From NCBI GenBank assembly GCA_020161535.1, contig JAIUNW010000001.1:1-64000 (forward strand): 64,000 nucleotides of DNA, given 5' to 3'. Source of the DNA: Bacteroidota bacterium (GTDB lineage Bacteria; Bacteroidota; Bacteroidia; Chitinophagales; Chitinophagaceae). Made by a program: the position numbers and the translations under genes. Of this stretch, positions 54,428 to 63,127 are shown piece by piece. Below the pieces are notes generated by a model. That model had not been told where the DNA came from. It saw only the letters and a list, made by a program, of their open reading frames with translations, and did no database searches. How positions within the stretch are numbered: position 1 is the first letter of the stretch; each line of letters begins with the position of its first letter.

Positions 54428-55669
54428 ATGAACAGTCTAACCAAAACATTGCCGGTACTGCTGCTGGCTTTATCGCTCACAGGATGTGTAAAAGACAAGG
54501 TTTCCCGAACCTATACCTTATTCAAGCCGGTATATGAGCGCAAGGAAAATGTGTTGGCGACCATTAAAAGTGAACCCGGAAAGGCGCTGGAAAAACCAGG
54601 CAAAATCTATGTTTATGGCCACTATCTATTTGTAAATGAGGTCAACGAAGGGGTGCATGTTTTCAACTATGCCGACCCTGCCAAACCGGTAAACCAGGCC
54701 TTTATTCGCATTCCTGGTAACCTTGATATCGCGGTACGTGGCAATACGCTTTATGCCGATGTATACAGTGATATGTTAACCATCGATATCAGCGATCTCA
54801 TGGCAGCCAAGGTTACCCATAGTTACCCGAATGTATTTCCGGAACGAACCTATAGTAGTGGATTTATTGCCGATAGTACGCAGTACATCGTGGGCTGGGA
54901 ACAGCGCGACACAACGATCGCCTATGATGATCCCAACCCCTGTTTTGGCTGTGTGCCCGGTGTGATTTGGATGAACGACGCCGCTGAATTTGCCGCTTCA
55001 ACAGCAACCAAGTCGGCCGTTGGCGTTGCTGGTTCGATGGCCCGCTTTAGTATAGTCGACAATTTCCTTTACCTCGTGAATGCCTATAGCTTACAAGCTT
55101 TTGATATTTCTACGCCGGCTACGCCGGTAAAATCGACCGAGCCTTTATTTTTTTTTGACGAGCTTGAAACCATCTACCCGTTCCGCGACAAGTTATTCAT
55201 CGGTGCTACCACCGGCATGTTTATCTATGATATCAGTACTTCCGGTCAGCCGGTATACGTAAGTCATCTTGCCCATTTTCGGGTATGCGACCCTGTTATA
55301 ACAGATGGCGACTTTGCCTATGCAACCCTGCGCGCAACAGCCTTATGTGGCGGTATACAGGAAAGCCAACTACAGGTAGTTGATGTACATGATATCCAGC
55401 AACCAACACTGCTGACAACGGTACCCATGAAAGATCCGTATGGGTTGGGTAAGTCGGGCAACCTGCTTTGGGTTTGCGATGGTGAAGCGGGATTGAAAAT
55501 TTTGGACATCAGCAATCCCAAATCGCCCAGCCTGGTGAAGCAAATCAATGGAATCAATCCATATGATATTATTCCGATCAATGGAATCATGTTGGTTTCG
55601 GCAAAAGAAGGCATCTTTCTGTACAATGCTGACCCTGCCAATATTCACCTTGAAAGCAAACTTCAATGA
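54428..55669 (+). CDS. Lipoprotein with LVIVD-type beta-propeller repeats
   Basis: 413 residues from the ATG at 54428; the frame is open 39 bases further upstream. The lipoprotein signal MNSLTKTLPVLLLALSLTGC gives Cys20 as the lipidated residue. Repeats of about 40 residues follow, each ending in a strand and DxS turn such as HVFNYADPAKPV, LTIDISDL, FDISTPATPV, LQVVDVHDIQQPT and LKILDISNPKSPS. This is the LVIVD pattern, predicted to form a propeller. It is coupled by ATGA to the next gene, which together with it and the type IX cargo gene upstream forms a surface-protein group. Confidence 0.82.
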   Translation: MNSLTKTLPVLLLALSLTGCVKDKVSRTYTLFKPVYERKENVLATIKSEPGKALEKPGKIYVYGHYLFVNEVNEGVHVFNYADPAKPVNQAFIRIPGNLDIAVRGNTLYADVYSDMLTIDISDLMAAKVTHSYPNVFPERTYSSGFIADSTQYIVGWEQRDTTIAYDDPNPCFGCVPGVIWMNDAAEFAASTATKSAVGVAGSMARFSIVDNFLYLVNAYSLQAFDISTPATPVKSTEPLFFFDELETIYPFRDKLFIGATTGMFIYDISTSGQPVYVSHLAHFRVCDPVITDGDFAYATLRATALCGGIQESQLQVVDVHDIQQPTLLTTVPMKDPYGLGKSGNLLWVCDGEAGLKILDISNPKSPSLVKQINGINPYDIIPINGIMLVSAKEGIFLYNADPANIHLESKLQ

Positions 55670-56226
55670 CCATTCGGCCATTGCTGTTAGCAGTTAGTGT
55701 TAGCTTGCTTTTTTGTACGGTTCACGCACAACAAGGCTGGACATACCGTGCATTCAATTATGCGGGTGCCATCTTTGGTGATGGCCCAAGGGGTTTGCAG
55801 ATCACGAGTATGCACGGCTTTTACCGGGCAAGACAATATGCTGCCTTGGGAACAGGCTATGAGTATTATCATCGAAGTTCGGTACCGCTTTTCCTGGCAT
55901 ACAAACTGTCGTTGGTGCCCAAGTTTCATCTGTATGGCAATGCCAATGCAGGACTAAGTTTCCTCCTGAGTAAGTCGCCCAATACCCCATTTGGCAACTT
56001 GCAAACAAAAGCTCCGCCAGGTTTTTTGGGTGAGGCGGGCATCGATTGGTTTAAAACTGTCCAATCGTCGCGTTACGGTTTTTCGCTGGGCGGCTGGTAT
56101 TCTTACCGGCAATTCCAGGAAAAATTCAGAACAGAACAATGCATTACCCGCCCTTGTTCCGATGTGTGGGAAGAATACCGCTACCAGTATTCACGCTGGA
56201 TTATCAAAGCGGGTTTTGTGTTTTGA
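55666..56226 (+). CDS. Small outer-membrane beta-barrel-like protein
   Basis: 186 residues. The signal peptide ends FCTVHAQ. Short alternating strands rich in Tyr/Gly/Phe follow (YAALGTGYEYYHRSS, FHLYGNANAGLSFLLSKSP, GFSLGGWYSYRQF), ending in an aromatic WIIKAGFVF, the typical last strand of an outer-membrane barrel. There is a Cys pair in EQCITRPCSDVW. No named family is recognised. The start overlaps the LVIVD gene stop (ATGA), so the two are coupled. Confidence 0.68.
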   Translation: MTIRPLLLAVSVSLLFCTVHAQQGWTYRAFNYAGAIFGDGPRGLQITSMHGFYRARQYAALGTGYEYYHRSSVPLFLAYKLSLVPKFHLYGNANAGLSFLLSKSPNTPFGNLQTKAPPGFLGEAGIDWFKTVQSSRYGFSLGGWYSYRQFQEKFRTEQCITRPCSDVWEEYRYQYSRWIIKAGFVF

Positions 56227-56230
56227 TGGT

Positions 56231-59200
56231 TTATTTAAAAGCAATGTATTTGGATTCGATCTTAACGATCTTGTTCATAAATTCTTTGAATGCGTTGTAT
56301 TCTGCCGGACCAATATTCTTTCGGTCAAGCCTGGCTTTTCTGACAACCCGAACGGTTGAGTCGTTGACACGGATGAAGTCAATTGAATATACACTTCCCG
56401 CAAATTGATAGTTTGCCGAAGCCGGTACTTCCATCAGCTTCTTACCAGCAGGCGCTTCTATGTTGATGTCGGTTAAATAGTCGTCGACTTCCTCATAACG
56501 CCAATATTCCAGGGGAAAAGCACGCAGATCTTTGGAAAAATTATCAAGGGTGGCAATGATATCGCCGTAGGGCACACGAACCATATTCATATCTCCTACC
56601 TCAATTAACTCGTTTTTGACAACAGCAGAATAATTATAAGACACCCTTTCTGCTGTATTGTCCAGTCCATTAAATTCTACGCTTGTAATGGTTATTGCGT
56701 TTTTAAAACTACCGCCAATGGCTTCTTGCAATTTTTCCTTTTGTTTTTCGGCGCTCAGGTTTTTATAAGCAGAACGAATGGAACTGCTCAATGCAGCTGT
56801 TTTGGTAACATTGACTTTCAGTTGCATATCGGTCCCCTCAAAACGGATGGTCGCTTTGCGCGCTACGCTATCTATCAGGCGATTTGGTGATACAATGGGC
56901 TGCAGTCCGGTTTTACTGGCTTCTTTTTGCGCGGCAGGAATGAAGAGCGACATGGAACCGGGAAGATTATAGGGCAAACCGGCGAATGGCAATTCATTGT
57001 CTGTTAATTCCAGGTAAAAGGGTTTGCCATCCACTTGTAACAGTACAATGCAGTGGTTGAATTCCAAACTGGGTAAAAGCATTTCGTTGGTTCCATTGTC
57101 GCGCGTTGCCACCAAAACCAGGTTGGCTTCCAGTCCCGCCAGTTCTGCTAGTGACACAAACAAAGCTGACAAGTCTTTGCAATCACCCAGCCTGGTGTTC
57201 AAGGTAACCGAAGGTTTTTGTGGAATATAAGCGCCTTGTCTGAACGAAACATGGCTATATCGAATATTCTGCTGAATATACTGGTATATTTTTTCAGCTT
57301 TTTCTAAGGCCGACAGTTTTGCAGTATTGGCGAACAACGAATCATATACTTCTTTCAGTTCGTATTCTCCATCCAACTGGAAATGACTGATATCGCTGTA
57401 CCAGTCTACAATTTTATCCCAGGAAGAAACCGTTGAAATATGTAAAGTGGGTGATACATCTGTTAGATTCGGCATGTATGGCTCCTCGTCTATTGGTTTG
57501 GGGTCATTTACCTGCCAGGTGTATAATTTAAATTCGTCCACCTCTTTAATGGTCGGTTTTGTACTGCCATTGCTCACCGCTTGTTTAAAAGGAATAGACT
57601 TGTCAATTAACAGGCTGTATCGTAAGGTGGTTGCCGGTTGAAATGAACAAAGTAGAAAACGGTCCCAGAAATCGGCTGCCAACCGACCGGTTGCATAGTT
57701 CTGTATTCGGTATTTGATAACAACTGCATCACCGGCTTCAAGAGAGGTGAACACCATTTCGTTGCCGTTTTTTTCTGCCTGGTGTTTGCTGCCGTTTTTC
57801 TTCACGACTTCTGCCTTTTCTATCAGCAGGGTTTGTGTGTATTCATTGTATGAAATATAGCTTTCTTTCCACTTGTCGATACCCGCCGCAGTGTTGATCT
57901 TGATCACCATGGTCGTAAACTCTTCCACAGCACCTTCTCCATACACGATCACTTGTCTTTCGTTGAGGAGATACGAAAAGCTATAATTTCCCGACACTAC
58001 ATTATTTTCATTCTTCTTAATGAGGTCGTACACGTCGGTTTCAGGGAACTGTTTGGCAAGGTCTTTTTTGTTTGATAGTGCTCTTATCTTTTTCCGGGTT
58101 TCATAATTATTGGGATCAAAAAGCAAAGCATTCTTATAGGCAGCCAATGCTTGCTCGCTCAAGGCTTCCTGTTCTTTAACCACGCCCTTGTTATTCCAAT
58201 AAGTTGCAACAAAAGGCGCTATTCCCAACACGGTGTCGCAATATAGAGCGGCAGTTTTATAATCCTGTTGTTGGTAATAATAACTCACCAGGTCGGTCTG
58301 AAGATTAGTCTCGTAAGGGAATATCGATAGTAGTTTCTGAAAGCAGGCCAGGGCTTGTTCTTTCTTTCCCTGTGCCAAATACTCGTTGCCGAGTTTTTTA
58401 AGCATGTCGTATGCAAAATTGCTGTCCAGGTATTTTTTATAAACGTTTATCGCGCCATCTATATTCTTGTAAGCGTTTTTTTGTACGTCCACAGCCAGGT
58501 CAATAATAGACTGGTTTTCGGGGTATTTTTCATAGGCCGTCTGAATCAGCTTGATGGCTTCGTCGTGTTTTTTTCTCGCATTTAATATTTCGATATGCAG
58601 TTGAATTAAATCGCTGTTTTCGGCATATTTCTTTACCATATTTGCGTATTGCTCTTCTGCCTCTTCGTATTTCTCCTCATTCATCAATTGCCTTAGGCCC
58701 AGTTGTAATGCAATCAGACAATTAGGGTCTTTTTCTTTCATGCGTTCAACTTCTTGCGAAAGCAATGTTTGGTTTTGCGCTTTTAATAAACACTGAATCA
58801 ACTCAAAGCGTAGCAACGAATTGTTAGGGTATTTTTTGAGTATGGGTTCTATCGCCTTTCGCGCTTCAAAACTGCGTTGGTTTCTTAGATATGCCTGCGA
58901 CAACAGCAAATAGTTCACCGGATTGGTTGGATCTGACTTTATTTTTTCCTGAAAAAAGGTTTCAGCAAAGTGCTTTATTTCAGTTGTTGTGTTGCCTGAA
59001 GCCGCTTTTTGATATGGCTGTACAAGGTTGCTATCTTTTAGCGCTTCCAGGACATTCCCGTTTTTATCGGTACATCGAATGATAAAATTGGCGGTTGCGC
59101 TATTTGTGTAGCCTATCTGTACTAAAATTCGGTTATACCCTTTTTGCAAGTGACAAGCCGATTTATAGTAATCGAGTTCGGTAATTATTTCTTTCGCGGT

Positions 59201-59983
59201 TGAAATAACGAGGGCGTCGTTTACCCAAACTTTTAGAGAGCCACCACCACCTGCATTGAGCAGAATGTCGGCTTCTTCGGGAGAATAAACAAATGATTGT
59301 GCATAAACGATGGCAGTGTTATCAGGGATATATGTGTTGACCGACATCCATGCATCCTTGTCTGAAGAAGCGGGAACGAACCAGTGAATGGGGGCTTTAT
59401 TTTTTCCTGAAAAGCTGGCGGTTGATTCTGGATGTGCCAGGGGGCCGTAGTCTTTGTAAAAACCTGTTCCCGACAAGTTTTCAAAAGGACCGGCATATTG
59501 CCATTGCATAATACTCCCCATTTGTTTCCATTCAGCCAAGGCCTGCTCAAAATGGTTGGTTGCCAGGTTATGAGACGCCTTTACATAATGTGCTGCTGCC
59601 TTAATAGAGCCATTAGGTTGCTTGCTTTGGAAAATATGTTGCAAAAGCGCCATTTGACTAGCCTGTTTTTTACCATATGGGCCCAATACGCCAGCTTCAA
59701 ACCACATGGAATAGAGATATGGGTCAGGTGCATTTACTTTTTGCATGACCAGGTCGTAGAAACCAGGATCAGCCTTATCGTTGCCGTTAAATTTGTCGAG
59801 ATATAAGAGGGTTATATACGCATCAGCCGCGGTGGCCGGGTTCTTCAAGGCTTTCTGTAAATATTCTATCGCTTTCTGTCGATCGTTGCGATGCAGCGCT
59901 TCCCAGGCTTTGTCGTAGTCGTTTGCAAAGGCAAATTGAACAAAAGCAGTTAACAGGAGGGCAAGGAATAAGGGTTTACGCAT
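56231..59983 (-). CDS. Large TPR protein with DUF3857 and transglutaminase-like domain
   Basis: 1250 residues, exported (signal ends VQFAFA). A TPR region covers about 20-640, with units such as KALKNPATAADAYITLLYLD and AYKNALLFDPNNYETRKKIR and a jelly-roll-like insert near 230-310. DUF3857 follows (about 665-850), then a transglutaminase-like core whose predicted triad is Cys935 (RLGDCKDLSALF), His977 (FNHCIVLL) and Asp995 (LELTDNELP). The C-terminal about 250 residues are beta-rich. DUF3857/transglutaminase proteins are widespread in Bacteroidota; the intact triad suggests a cysteine-type amidase, protease or crosslinker, but no substrate is known. It converges on the barrel gene with only four bases between. 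Confidence 0.88.
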   Translation of the reverse strand: MRKPLFLALLLTAFVQFAFANDYDKAWEALHRNDRQKAIEYLQKALKNPATAADAYITLLYLDKFNGNDKADPGFYDLVMQKVNAPDPYLYSMWFEAGVLGPYGKKQASQMALLQHIFQSKQPNGSIKAAAHYVKASHNLATNHFEQALAEWKQMGSIMQWQYAGPFENLSGTGFYKDYGPLAHPESTASFSGKNKAPIHWFVPASSDKDAWMSVNTYIPDNTAIVYAQSFVYSPEEADILLNAGGGGSLKVWVNDALVISTAKEIITELDYYKSACHLQKGYNRILVQIGYTNSATANFIIRCTDKNGNVLEALKDSNLVQPYQKAASGNTTTEIKHFAETFFQEKIKSDPTNPVNYLLLSQAYLRNQRSFEARKAIEPILKKYPNNSLLRFELIQCLLKAQNQTLLSQEVERMKEKDPNCLIALQLGLRQLMNEEKYEEAEEQYANMVKKYAENSDLIQLHIEILNARKKHDEAIKLIQTAYEKYPENQSIIDLAVDVQKNAYKNIDGAINVYKKYLDSNFAYDMLKKLGNEYLAQGKKEQALACFQKLLSIFPYETNLQTDLVSYYYQQQDYKTAALYCDTVLGIAPFVATYWNNKGVVKEQEALSEQALAAYKNALLFDPNNYETRKKIRALSNKKDLAKQFPETDVYDLIKKNENNVVSGNYSFSYLLNERQVIVYGEGAVEEFTTMVIKINTAAGIDKWKESYISYNEYTQTLLIEKAEVVKKNGSKHQAEKNGNEMVFTSLEAGDAVVIKYRIQNYATGRLAADFWDRFLLCSFQPATTLRYSLLIDKSIPFKQAVSNGSTKPTIKEVDEFKLYTWQVNDPKPIDEEPYMPNLTDVSPTLHISTVSSWDKIVDWYSDISHFQLDGEYELKEVYDSLFANTAKLSALEKAEKIYQYIQQNIRYSHVSFRQGAYIPQKPSVTLNTRLGDCKDLSALFVSLAELAGLEANLVLVATRDNGTNEMLLPSLEFNHCIVLLQVDGKPFYLELTDNELPFAGLPYNLPGSMSLFIPAAQKEASKTGLQPIVSPNRLIDSVARKATIRFEGTDMQLKVNVTKTAALSSSIRSAYKNLSAEKQKEKLQEAIGGSFKNAITITSVEFNGLDNTAERVSYNYSAVVKNELIEVGDMNMVRVPYGDIIATLDNFSKDLRAFPLEYWRYEEVDDYLTDINIEAPAGKKLMEVPASANYQFAGSVYSIDFIRVNDSTVRVVRKARLDRKNIGPAEYNAFKEFMNKIVKIESKYIAFK

Positions 59984-60166
59984 GGGCTTAAGGTTTGGTT
60001 TACAAATATAACAGGCGATACAATTCTCCTATAGCGTACTAACGACTTTTTCCAATAATCCAGTATTTTCTATTGAGATTTGACCAAATTAAAATACCAT
60101 TTTGCCGGCGACGGCGTTTGGGTGGCGATATGGTTAGGTAAAAGCAAAGATAGTTGTAGGTAAAAG

Positions 60167-60204
60167 TAAAATGGCGCCACGTTTTTAGACGCGGCGCCAT
60201 TTTA
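60167..60204 (-). terminator. Terminator of tRNA-Pro(GGG)
   Basis: TAAAATGGCGCC (60167-60178) pairs perfectly with GGCGCCATTTTA (60193-60204). Read leftward from the tRNA it starts seven bases after the discriminator base and continues into CTTTTACC. Confidence 0.8.
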
Positions 60205-60210
60205 CTTAAG

Positions 60211-60284
60211 TCGGGACGACTGGATTCGAACCAGCGACCTCTTGCACCCCATGCAAACGCGCTACCGGGCTGCGCTACGTCCCG
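60211..60284 (-). tRNA. tRNA-Pro, anticodon GGG
   Basis: On the minus strand the acceptor stem CGGGACG/CGTCCCG, D-arm GCGC...GCGC, anticodon stem TTTGC/GCAAG (one G-T pair) with loop ATGGGGT (anticodon GGG) and T-arm GCTGG-TTCGAAT-CCAGT form a full cloverleaf. The discriminator is A and no CCA is encoded. It is the sister of the CGG isoacceptor at 4.1 kb and shares most of its arms. Confidence 0.95.
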
Positions 60285-60320
60285 CAAACAAAAGCCAGAT
60301 TTTCTAACTTTTGCGGTCGG

Positions 60321-60350
60321 CAAAGCTAACCCAAAATTTCAATACACAAA
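60321..60350 (-). promoter_or_regulatory. Promoter of tRNA-Pro(GGG)
   Basis: On the minus strand TTTG (60350-60347) is followed after 18 bases by TAGCTTTG (60328-60321), fitting the TTTG/TAnnTTTG consensus. The leader to the tRNA 5' end is about 36 bases. Confidence 0.6.
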
Positions 60351-60389
60351 AATCAAATAACAGTCCTAATTTCGCGGAACTTTACTGCG

Positions 60390-61661
60390 ATGAAAGTATT
60401 ACTCCGGCAGGTACTCATCAACGATCCACTCTCGCCTTTTGCGGGCTCCGTTCAGGACATCATCGTTGACAATGGAAAAATTAGTCAGATAGGAAATGAA
60501 TTGGCAGACAGCCATGCCAAGGAGTATAGCCATGCCGGTTGGCAGGCCATGCCCGGATTTGTTGACTCCTTTGCACATTTTAATGACCCGGGTATGGAAT
60601 ACCGGGAAACCATCGAAACCGGTGCCGCCGCGGCCGCTGCGGGTGGCTTCACCACGGTGATGGTCGTACCCAATACCAAACCCGTTATTGATACCAAATC
60701 GGCGGTGGAATACATCGTGGCCAAAAACACACAACTGCCCGCCCGGGTGTTGCCCCTGGGCGCCGTTACCAGGCAGACCGATGGCAAAGAACTGGCCGAA
60801 ATGTATGATATGTTTGCCAATGGCGCCATCGCCTTTAGCGATGGCATTCAACCCATACAAAGTGCCGGCCTGCTGGTTAAAGCGCTCCAATACATCAAGG
60901 CCATCGACGCCGTCTTGATCCAGGTGCCGGATGATACCAGCATCGCGTCCCATGGACTGATAAACGAAGGCATTGTGTCCACCCGGCTCGGCTTACCTGG
61001 CAAACCCATGATGGGTGAAGAATTGATCGTGGCGCGCGATATCAAACTCGCGCGGTATGCCGACAGCAAGATCCATTTCACGGGGGTGAGTTCACCCAAA
61101 TCGATTGAGTATATCCGGCGGGCAAAAGACGGCGGACTCAATGTAACCTGCTCCGTAACCCCCTATCATCTTTTTTTCAACGACGAAGACCTTCTGCAAT
61201 ACGATACCAACCTGAAAGTAAATCCGCCGTTAAGGCGCAAAGAAGATATGTTGTTGTTGCGCAAGGCAGTGCTGGACGGCACCGTCGATTGCATCGCCAC
61301 CCACCACCTGCCACACAATTATGACGCAAAAGTGTTGGAATTCGAATACGCGAAATTTGGGATGATTGGTTTGGAGTCGGCCTACGCTGCTGTGAAAACG
61401 GCCATACCCGAATTGAGCGACAAGCAACTAACCAACCTGTTTTCACGCAATGCCCGCACCATTTTTAAACTGCCTGCGGCTAAGATAGCCTTGGGGCAAG
61501 ACATAGAACTCACGTTGGTGGATCCGCAAGCATCTGCCGTTTTTTCGGCGGCTGATATCCGCTCCAAATCGCGCAATTCAGCCTTTATCGGTCGGGAATT
61601 AAAAGGAAAAATAATCGGCACCCTGTGTGGCAACCGGATGCAAATGAACGCCGGACTATGA
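60390..61661 (+). CDS. pyrC: Dihydroorotase-family amidohydrolase with altered metal-site residues
   Basis: 423 residues with the fold and flanking motifs of dihydroorotase: PGFVDSFAHFNDPGMEYRET, GGFTTVMVVPNTKPVID, GEELIVARDIKLARYADSKI and a C-terminal NARTIFKLPAAKIALGQD. Dihydroorotase closes carbamoyl-aspartate to dihydroorotate in pyrimidine synthesis. However, the usual HxH of strand one is FxH here (Phe61, His63), the usual H in HxxHxS is Gly232 (HFTGVSS), and the catalytic Asp of ATDHAPH is His305 (ATHHLPH). This suggests either a divergent Bacteroidota dihydroorotase or an inactive partner of aspartate transcarbamoylase. The stop overlaps the next start (ATGA). Confidence 0.75.
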   Translation: MKVLLRQVLINDPLSPFAGSVQDIIVDNGKISQIGNELADSHAKEYSHAGWQAMPGFVDSFAHFNDPGMEYRETIETGAAAAAAGGFTTVMVVPNTKPVIDTKSAVEYIVAKNTQLPARVLPLGAVTRQTDGKELAEMYDMFANGAIAFSDGIQPIQSAGLLVKALQYIKAIDAVLIQVPDDTSIASHGLINEGIVSTRLGLPGKPMMGEELIVARDIKLARYADSKIHFTGVSSPKSIEYIRRAKDGGLNVTCSVTPYHLFFNDEDLLQYDTNLKVNPPLRRKEDMLLLRKAVLDGTVDCIATHHLPHNYDAKVLEFEYAKFGMIGLESAYAAVKTAIPELSDKQLTNLFSRNARTIFKLPAAKIALGQDIELTLVDPQASAVFSAADIRSKSRNSAFIGRELKGKIIGTLCGNRMQMNAGL

Positions 61662-62185
61662 CCACAGGAAAATTATCATTGATTACCGGCCTTGGTGCCG
61701 GTGTTTTGTACACGGCTGGTCTGCTTATCAGTCACCAGATGGGCACCGAAGCCCTGTCGGCTTTTCTAAGTGCGTATGCTTTTTTGCCATTGGTGCTAAT
61801 CATCATTGGGCTGGGGGCGGTTTGGCTGCGTAAAAATTTTTCACCTGCACCCGAGTTAAAAGAATTGCTGAAATATGCCTTCCTCGCCTATTTTATTTTA
61901 GAACTCTGTTACGCCCTGTCAAATCTCTTGGTTTTTCGATGGATGGATCCCGAAGCCAATGATGCCGTGATGAAATATTTATACGCCCAAACCGAACAAA
62001 AATTAAAAGACGGCCAGGGTGGCAAAGAAAAACTAGAAGCGATTAAAAAAATGGCCGATTCGGTTAAAGGCCCAATCACCTACACCCAGGTATTGATTGG
62101 GATGGGGCAGCAACTGATTGTCGATTTTATCAAGTCGCTCTTTATTGCTACTATTACCAAACAAACCATTCAACCGAAGCAATAA
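61658..62185 (+). CDS. DUF4199 family membrane protein
   Basis: 175 residues from the ATG at 61658, which overlaps the pyrC stop. Membrane helices are predicted at about 6-25, 35-55, 72-95 and, after a polar loop (110-140), 145-167. The order and spacing match DUF4199, a Bacteroidota membrane family of unknown role. It is followed without any gap by a GT2 glycosyltransferase, an arrangement seen widely in the phylum, which suggests a link to glycolipid synthesis. Confidence 0.78.
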   Translation: MTTGKLSLITGLGAGVLYTAGLLISHQMGTEALSAFLSAYAFLPLVLIIIGLGAVWLRKNFSPAPELKELLKYAFLAYFILELCYALSNLLVFRWMDPEANDAVMKYLYAQTEQKLKDGQGGKEKLEAIKKMADSVKGPITYTQVLIGMGQQLIVDFIKSLFIATITKQTIQPKQ

Positions 62186-63127
62186 ATGGATCTGTCGATC
62201 GTCATACCCTTACTCAACGAAGCCGAATCCTTACCGGAACTAGCGGCCTGGATAGCTCGTGTGATGAAAGAACATGGGTATAGCTATGAAGTCATTTTTG
62301 TGGACGATGGCAGTACCGACAATTCCTGGCAGGTTATACTCGACTTGAAGGCTGAAAACCCGCATATCAAAGGCATCAAATTTCAGCGCAACTACGGAAA
62401 ATCGGCCGCCCTCAACGAAGCTTTTCGCGCCGCTACGGGCGATGTGGTCATTACCATGGATGCCGACCTGCAAGACTCACCCGATGAGATCCCCGGACTG
62501 CGAGCCATGATCCTCGACGATGGTTATGACCTGGTGAGTGGTTGGAAAAAGAAGCGATACGACAATACCCTGACCAAAAACCTGCCTTCCAAATTGTTCA
62601 ATGCCGCTACGCGCAAAGTGAGCGGCATCTACTTGCATGATTTCAACTGCGGGCTAAAATCATACCGACTTAAAACGGTTAAAAGTATTGAAGTATATGG
62701 CGAGATGCATCGCTATATACCGGTGATTGCCAAATGGGCGGGCTTTCGAAAGATTGGTGAGAAAGTAGTAGAGCACCGGGCACGTAAATATGGCGTTACC
62801 AAATTTGGCCTGGATCGTTTTATCAACGGATTTCTTGACCTGGCATCCATCACCTTTGTGGGTAAATATGCCAAAAAGCCCATGCACTTTTTTGGCGTTT
62901 GGGGTACCCTGTTTTTCTTTCTTGGTTTTGTGGCGGTGGTGTACCTGGCCATTGCAAAAATTGTTGATCCAACCGTCAGCTTAAGCAATAAGCCGGTTTT
63001 TTTCATTGCACTCACCGCCATGGTGATTGGTTCGCAAATGTTTTTATCGGGATTTATTGGTGAACTGATCGCGCGCAACGCACCTGGCCGCAACGCCTAC
63101 CTGATAGAAGAAAAAACCGGTTTCTGA
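62186..63127 (+). CDS. GT2 glycosyltransferase, polyprenyl-phosphate sugar transferase type
   Basis: 313 residues. The GT-A core has LSIVIPLLNEAESLPEL, VIFVDDGSTDNSW and ITMDADLQDSPDEIP (DxD metal site). DFNCGLKSYRLKTVK and the RARKYGVTKFG segment precede two C-terminal membrane helices (about 230-255 and 270-293). This is the DPM1/GtrB/ArnC architecture that transfers glucose, mannose or aminoarabinose to polyprenyl phosphate. The start directly follows the DUF4199 stop, and the stop overlaps the next start (ATGA). Confidence 0.92.
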   Translation: MDLSIVIPLLNEAESLPELAAWIARVMKEHGYSYEVIFVDDGSTDNSWQVILDLKAENPHIKGIKFQRNYGKSAALNEAFRAATGDVVITMDADLQDSPDEIPGLRAMILDDGYDLVSGWKKKRYDNTLTKNLPSKLFNAATRKVSGIYLHDFNCGLKSYRLKTVKSIEVYGEMHRYIPVIAKWAGFRKIGEKVVEHRARKYGVTKFGLDRFINGFLDLASITFVGKYAKKPMHFFGVWGTLFFFLGFVAVVYLAIAKIVDPTVSLSNKPVFFIALTAMVIGSQMFLSGFIGELIARNAPGRNAYLIEEKTGF

